From the NCBI GenBank assembly GCA_041569895.1, contig JBFFXF010000054.1:1-32269 (forward strand): DNA of 32,269 nucleotides. Direction: 5' to 3'. The stretch's first letter is position 1; every line of letters begins with the position of its first letter. Under the pieces are notes generated by a model that saw only the letters and a program-made list of their open reading frames with translations, was not told where the DNA came from and made no database searches. The position numbers and the translations under genes are program-made. Below are positions 29,896 through 32,269 of this stretch, one piece after another. This DNA comes from JBFFXF01 sp041569895 (lineage in GTDB: Bacteria; Planctomycetota; UBA8108; JACQVS01).

Positions 29896-31704
29896 TCAGT
29901 CCTCGACCCGTACGCGCGAGTAGACGATCCGGCGGGTGTCGGTATCGAAGATGCGCAGCGCGACCTCGCCGTTGCCCCTCTGGAAGTAGCGCACGCGCTT
30001 TCGCGACTCGCCCGGGATGGTCTCGATGACCTCGACGCAGTCCTCGAAGGTCATCTCGTCGAAGGTGCAGGTGCCGGAGAGGAAGTTGACCTGGACGTCG
30101 ACGTCGTCGCCGTCGATCGGCGTCCGGTAGCCTTTCCAGCCGACCGGCGAGGCGAGCGGCAGCCGGAGGATGACGCGCGACTCGATGCGGTCGAGCTCGC
30201 CCGTCTCCGGATTCGGCATGGCGAACTCGCGCGTCAGGCTGTTCGACTCGATGTCGCGCACCAGGTAGAAGGTGTGGGCGTCCGGCTCCATGCGGACGAG
30301 GAAGCGGCCGTCGTCGGTCTCCTCGACGATCTCGAGGCGGACGCGCTCCTCGATACCGGCGTCGGGAGCGTTGACGGCGTACTCGAAGATCCGGCCGGCC
30401 TCGAGCGGAACGTAGTCCTCGATCCGCAACGGCTCGACGCGGCCGAGCGACAGCGCCTGGTGGACCGGACCGCGCTCGGGCGGGTCGACAGGCCCGGCCG
30501 CGGCCTCCCGGTCGTCGGCGAGCCGCACGACGGCGTGATACGGCAGCGCCACCACCACGACGAGCGCCGCCGCGGCGAGCAGTGCGCGCTTGAACGTCTG
30601 TCCCGGCCGGTATTCCACTCGCGCGCGGACTCCCGCCGAGACGCGGTCGATCGCCTCGATGAACTTCGCCGCCGTCCGGAAGCGACGATCGACGTCCTTC
30701 GCAAGCGCGCGACGAAGCACGTCGAAAACAGCGCCCGTCACGCGAGACTCGTCACAATCGGGCCGCGCCAGCAGCCCCTCCGTGTCGTCGAGCTGGGCGT
30801 CCTGCGGGATGGAGCCGTAGAGCATCTCGTACAGGATCATGCCGACCGAGAAGATGTCGGTTCGCTCGTCGAGCTCGCCGCCGGCGAACTGCTCCGGAGA
30901 CATGTAACGGGGGCTGCCGACGATGCCGCCCTGCGTGATGTCTTCGCAGCGCGTGTGCAGCGTCTTGGCGAGGCCGAAGTCCCCCACCTTGACGCGATCA
31001 CGCCCCTGCGCGTCGCGCTCGATGAAGATGTTCTCCGGCTTCAGATCCCGGTGCACGATCCCCTGCTCGTGGGCCGCGTTGACGACGGAGAGGATCTGTC
31101 GCGTCAGCGACAGGGCGCGCGACGCGGGCAGGACACGGTCGCGGGCGAGCACGGTCTTCAGCGACTCCCCCGCGCAGTAGTCCATGGTGAAGTACAGCAG
31201 ACCGTCGTCGGTCTCGCCGAGCTCGCGCACCAGCACGGCGTTCTCGTGGGCGAGCGACATCGCCAGCCGGGCCTCGCGCAGGAAGCGCTTGCGGACGGTG
31301 GCGTCCGCCGAGAGGCTCGGATGGAGGACCTTCAGCGCGAAGATCTTCTTCTCGTCGAGAAGGAGGAACTCCACCTTGTAGACGACGCCGAAGCCGCCCG
31401 CGCCGAGGAGCTCCAGGACGCGATACTTGCCGTCGATGGTGGTGCCGACGAGCGCCTGCTTGTCGAACGTGGAGGCGTCAGCGCGGAGGTCGGCTCCGCG
31501 GCCCGCCTTCGAGGCGCCCTTTCCCGGCGCGCGGGTCTCGCGGAAGCTGAAGCCGCAGTGACCGCACGACTCGACGGTGGACGCCGTCGGCCGCTTGCAG
31601 CGCGGACAGCGTCTGGAGCTCGTCGATTGTGGAGACCGCGCGGAGCGACGCATGCCGCTAGAGTCCGGCGAGCGCGCCAGGTCGCTGACAGCTTTCCTCA
31701 TCAA
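29896..31704 (-). CDS. Transmembrane Ser/Thr protein kinase with N-terminal zinc ribbon
   Basis: A 602-residue kinase. A four-Cys zinc ribbon (Cys33, Cys36, Cys47, Cys50; CPRCKRP and CGHCGFSF) lies in a Ser/Arg-rich N-terminus. The PKN2-type kinase domain spans about 94-355: the glycine loop GAGGFGVVYK (101-110), Lys125 (FALKVL), HRDLKPEN (218-225), DFGLAK (242-247) and SPRYMSPEQF. A single transmembrane segment (about 374-391, LLAAAALVVVVALPYHAV) is followed by about 200 extracytoplasmic residues forming a beta-rich domain that I cannot name (YVPLEAGRIFEYAVN; GWKGYRTPIDGDDVDVQVNF). The start may be TTG at 31704 or the adjacent ATG (31701); GGAG lies upstream. All catalytic residues are present. 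Its stop is about ten bases from repeat island F. Confidence 0.92.
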   Translation of the reverse strand: MMRKAVSDLARSPDSSGMRRSARSPQSTSSRRCPRCKRPTASTVESCGHCGFSFRETRAPGKGASKAGRGADLRADASTFDKQALVGTTIDGKYRVLELLGAGGFGVVYKVEFLLLDEKKIFALKVLHPSLSADATVRKRFLREARLAMSLAHENAVLVRELGETDDGLLYFTMDYCAGESLKTVLARDRVLPASRALSLTRQILSVVNAAHEQGIVHRDLKPENIFIERDAQGRDRVKVGDFGLAKTLHTRCEDITQGGIVGSPRYMSPEQFAGGELDERTDIFSVGMILYEMLYGSIPQDAQLDDTEGLLARPDCDESRVTGAVFDVLRRALAKDVDRRFRTAAKFIEAIDRVSAGVRARVEYRPGQTFKRALLAAAALVVVVALPYHAVVRLADDREAAAGPVDPPERGPVHQALSLGRVEPLRIEDYVPLEAGRIFEYAVNAPDAGIEERVRLEIVEETDDGRFLVRMEPDAHTFYLVRDIESNSLTREFAMPNPETGELDRIESRVILRLPLASPVGWKGYRTPIDGDDVDVQVNFLSGTCTFDEMTFEDCVEVIETIPGESRKRVRYFQRGNGEVALRIFDTDTRRIVYSRVRVED

Positions 31705-31821
31705 TTCTTGCTCCGAAGACCTCGACTGGAGGGAGGGAAGAGCGCTCGCGTCCTCCCGCGCGACCCGGCGAGACAGAGGGCCGTCGAGGCGCGTTGGATG
31801 CTACCTCGCACACGAAACCGT

Positions 31822-31843
31822 GGGAAGCGAAAAAGAGCTTCCC
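31822..31843 (-). terminator. Hairpin downstream of the right-edge gene
   Basis: GGGAAGC (31822-31828) and GCTTCCC (31837-31843) form a 7-bp stem with an A-rich 8-base loop, about 78 bases past the stop of the minus-strand gene at the window edge and upstream of the kinase start. There is no U-tract after the stem. A terminator role is only possible. Confidence 0.3.
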
Positions 31844-31920
31844 CGTCGCGCCGCGGCGCTTCGCGGCGGTGCATTTTCAGCGCGTCATTTCAACGCATCG
31901 ACGGGCTCGACCGGCCACCC

Positions 31921-32269
31921 TCAACGGCAGTTGAAGCTGCGGCAGAGGAAGTCGTCCGCGACGGCCGTGACCGGCTGACCGCACGCGCCGAACGGCGGCG
32001 GCGGGCGCGCCCCTCCCTGGAACAGGAACTGGAGCAGGTTGATGGCGTCGGTGAGGTTGACACTCGAAGCGCGCTCCTGGCCGCCCGAGAGCGACGCGTC
32101 GACGTTGAGGACGATCAGGCAGTTCTCGATGGTGTCCAGGACGCCGGGGTTCTGGATGCCGTCGATGTTGAAGAGGAAGGCGAGAATCGACGTCGCGTCG
32201 GTGATGTTGACCGACCCGCCCTGGTCGACGTCCCCGCGGATGAACGGCGCGCCCACGCCCGTGACGTCG
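31921..32269 (-). CDS. 3' end of a secreted protein with dockerin-like C-terminal tail (partial)
   Basis: The frame is open to the right edge, so only the last 115 or so residues are seen. It carries two dockerin-like repeats: FIRGDVDQGGSVNITDATSI with LAFLF, and VDASLSGGQERASSVNLTDA with LLQFLF. These are followed by a Pro-rich linker and Cys-containing end (GACGQP, LCRSFNCR). This two-repeat tail is common at the C-terminus of large secreted planctomycete proteins. The first repeat keeps D-V-D-x-G-G-S-V-N-I-T-D, a calcium-loop-like spacing; the second is less regular. The catalytic or binding part of the protein lies outside the window, so its function is unknown. A GTG at 32256 is unlikely to be the real start. 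Confidence 0.8.
   Translation of the reverse strand, partial: DVTGVGAPFIRGDVDQGGSVNITDATSILAFLFNIDGIQNPGVLDTIENCLIVLNVDASLSGGQERASSVNLTDAINLLQFLFQGGARPPPPFGACGQPVTAVADDFLCRSFNCR

Overview
The window (about 32 kb, very GC-rich) looks like a chromosome segment from a planctomycete or a close relative. The evidence is a DUF1501 plus DUF1549/DUF1553 gene pair, an FGly-type sulfatase, a secreted PQQ-like propeller beginning with the DWPNFRGP motif, a dockerin-like tail at the right edge, and a Ser/Thr kinase with an N-terminal zinc ribbon. These families were recognised by reading the sequence, with no database search. I see no rRNA, tRNA, CRISPR array, transposase or phage gene.

Layout, left to right. 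1-1195: a cyclic-nucleotide-binding protein between two tandem-repeat islands (A and B). 1196-6256 (minus): a parC-parE topoisomerase operon; ParC ends in a histone H1-like acidic and Lys-rich tail. 6391-7192 (minus): a hybrid-type receiver overlapping a small DHp-like protein that lacks the phospho-accepting His. 7193-7519: two copies of a long perfect hairpin, the second containing the arsM stop codon. 7515-8567 (minus): arsM. 8757-13002 (minus): the DUF1549/DUF1553 cytochrome-like protein and the Tat-exported DUF1501 protein. 13003-13446: repeat island C. 13447-13686: an internally deleted endonuclease III remnant. 13709-15385: a Kef/CPA2 antiporter. 15386-15575: island D. 15576-17577 (minus): a membrane histidine kinase with an overlapping Rcp1-like receiver. 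17736-18101: a DUF2237 gene whose start codon lies in the loop of a 12-bp inverted repeat. 18316-22276: GTP-PEPCK, sulfatase and an MBL-fold protein, each start overlapping the previous stop. 22445-24979: a CehA/McbA-type PHP hydrolase. 24980-25243: island E. 25244-28217 (minus): split proton-translocating transhydrogenase pntAA-pntAB-pntB with a good sigma70-like promoter. 28390-29619: the PQQ-like propeller. 29620-29895: island F. 29896-31704 (minus): the Ser/Thr kinase. 31921-32269: the 3' end of a secreted protein with a dockerin-like tail.

The most unusual content is not a gene. Six intergenic islands are built from the same short modules: a GTTCCC hexamer, CGCAGATT, an ATCGGN hexamer, and a GAGGAC hexamer introduced by a TTCGAGGAC core. 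The modules keep a fixed order and polarity, and in the four islands where it can be judged the island starts at or just after a stop codon and points the same way as that gene. They look like copies of one composite 3'-end element rather than random microsatellites. Several carry G-quadruplex-type G tracts.
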